A stretch of 64,000 bases of DNA, taken from positions 80,858 through 144,857 of the forward strand of contig WBMZ01008639.1 of the NCBI GenBank assembly GCA_013400975.1. Direction: 5' to 3'. The stretch comes from Atrichornis clamosus (lineage: Eukaryota > Chordata > Aves > Passeriformes > Menuridae). Made by a program: the position numbers and the translations under genes. Numbering within the stretch: the first letter of the stretch is position 1; each line of letters opens with the position of its first letter. The notes below the pieces were generated by a model. That model was not told where the DNA came from, did no database searches, and worked only from the letters and a program-made list of their open reading frames with translations. Below, piece by piece: positions 63,984 through 64,000 of this stretch.

Positions 63984-64000
63984 TGTGGTGGGTTTGTGTT
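63984..64000 (-). mobile_element. Possible edge of another family A-like LTR
   Basis: The last 17 bases, TGTGGTGGGTTTGTGTT, begin like the plus-strand left edge of minus-oriented family A copies (24233, 54605). Too short to be sure; the window ends here. Confidence 0.3.

Overview
This window looks like AT-rich, gene-poor chromosomal DNA from a bird, possibly a passerine. The evidence is CR1-type LINE fragments with the characteristic 3' tail (short units related to ATTCTATG), many solo long terminal repeats (LTRs) of avian endogenous-retrovirus type, and no bacterial, viral or organellar gene organisation. I found no convincing exon of a host protein gene, no tRNA, rRNA or CRISPR array, and no intact mobile-element gene. 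Nearly every longer open reading frame lies inside a repeat. 'Bird' is a confident inference; 'passerine' is weak.

Layout. 1-4.8 kb: AT-rich spacer. 4.8-8.2 kb: LTR cluster with a complete 1000-bp LTR inserted in reverse into an older LTR (duplicated site caagc), followed by two opposed LTR fragments. 8.2-14.7 kb: old spacer with decayed CR1 pieces. 14.7-16.1 kb: GC-richer block ending in a long imperfect inverted repeat. 22.2-22.9 kb: a different, GC-rich LTR. 24.2-25.1 kb: solo LTR, minus strand, duplicated site taagc. 27.3-29.95 kb: minus-strand CR1 in which a decayed ORF1 esterase segment abuts the middle of ORF2, with no endonuclease region seen between. 30.4-31.5 kb: solo LTR, plus strand, duplicated site tcata. 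31.5-51.1 kb: gene-free DNA broken by one rearranged CR1 at 41.5-42.2 kb. 51.1-55.0 kb: a 46-bp tandem duplication, two LTR pieces and a 27-unit pentanucleotide array. 58.7 kb: CR1 tail. 60.9-63.0 kb: two LTRs of one family in opposite orientation, the second split by a third LTR with duplicated site gtgat. 63.2-64.0 kb: another LTR fragment, and perhaps the start of one more at the window edge.

Family letters used here are my own. Family A: about 0.8-1.1 kb, begins near TGTATTGGGTTTGC and ends near CAACCCACCACA. Family B: about 0.5-0.6 kb, begins near TGTGCTGGTTTTGACTGGG. Family C: the 685-bp LTR nested in B. Family D: the LTR at 22.2 kb. The 5-bp target duplications and TG...CA ends are what retroviral integrase produces, and 5 bp fits ERVL-like families, but no internal gag, pol or env sequence was recognised to confirm the class.

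No new genetic system was found. The most unusual structures are the asymmetric inverted repeat at 15.5-16.1 kb, the two dated LTR-in-LTR nests, and the ORF1-to-ORF2 junction in the CR1 at 29.46 kb.
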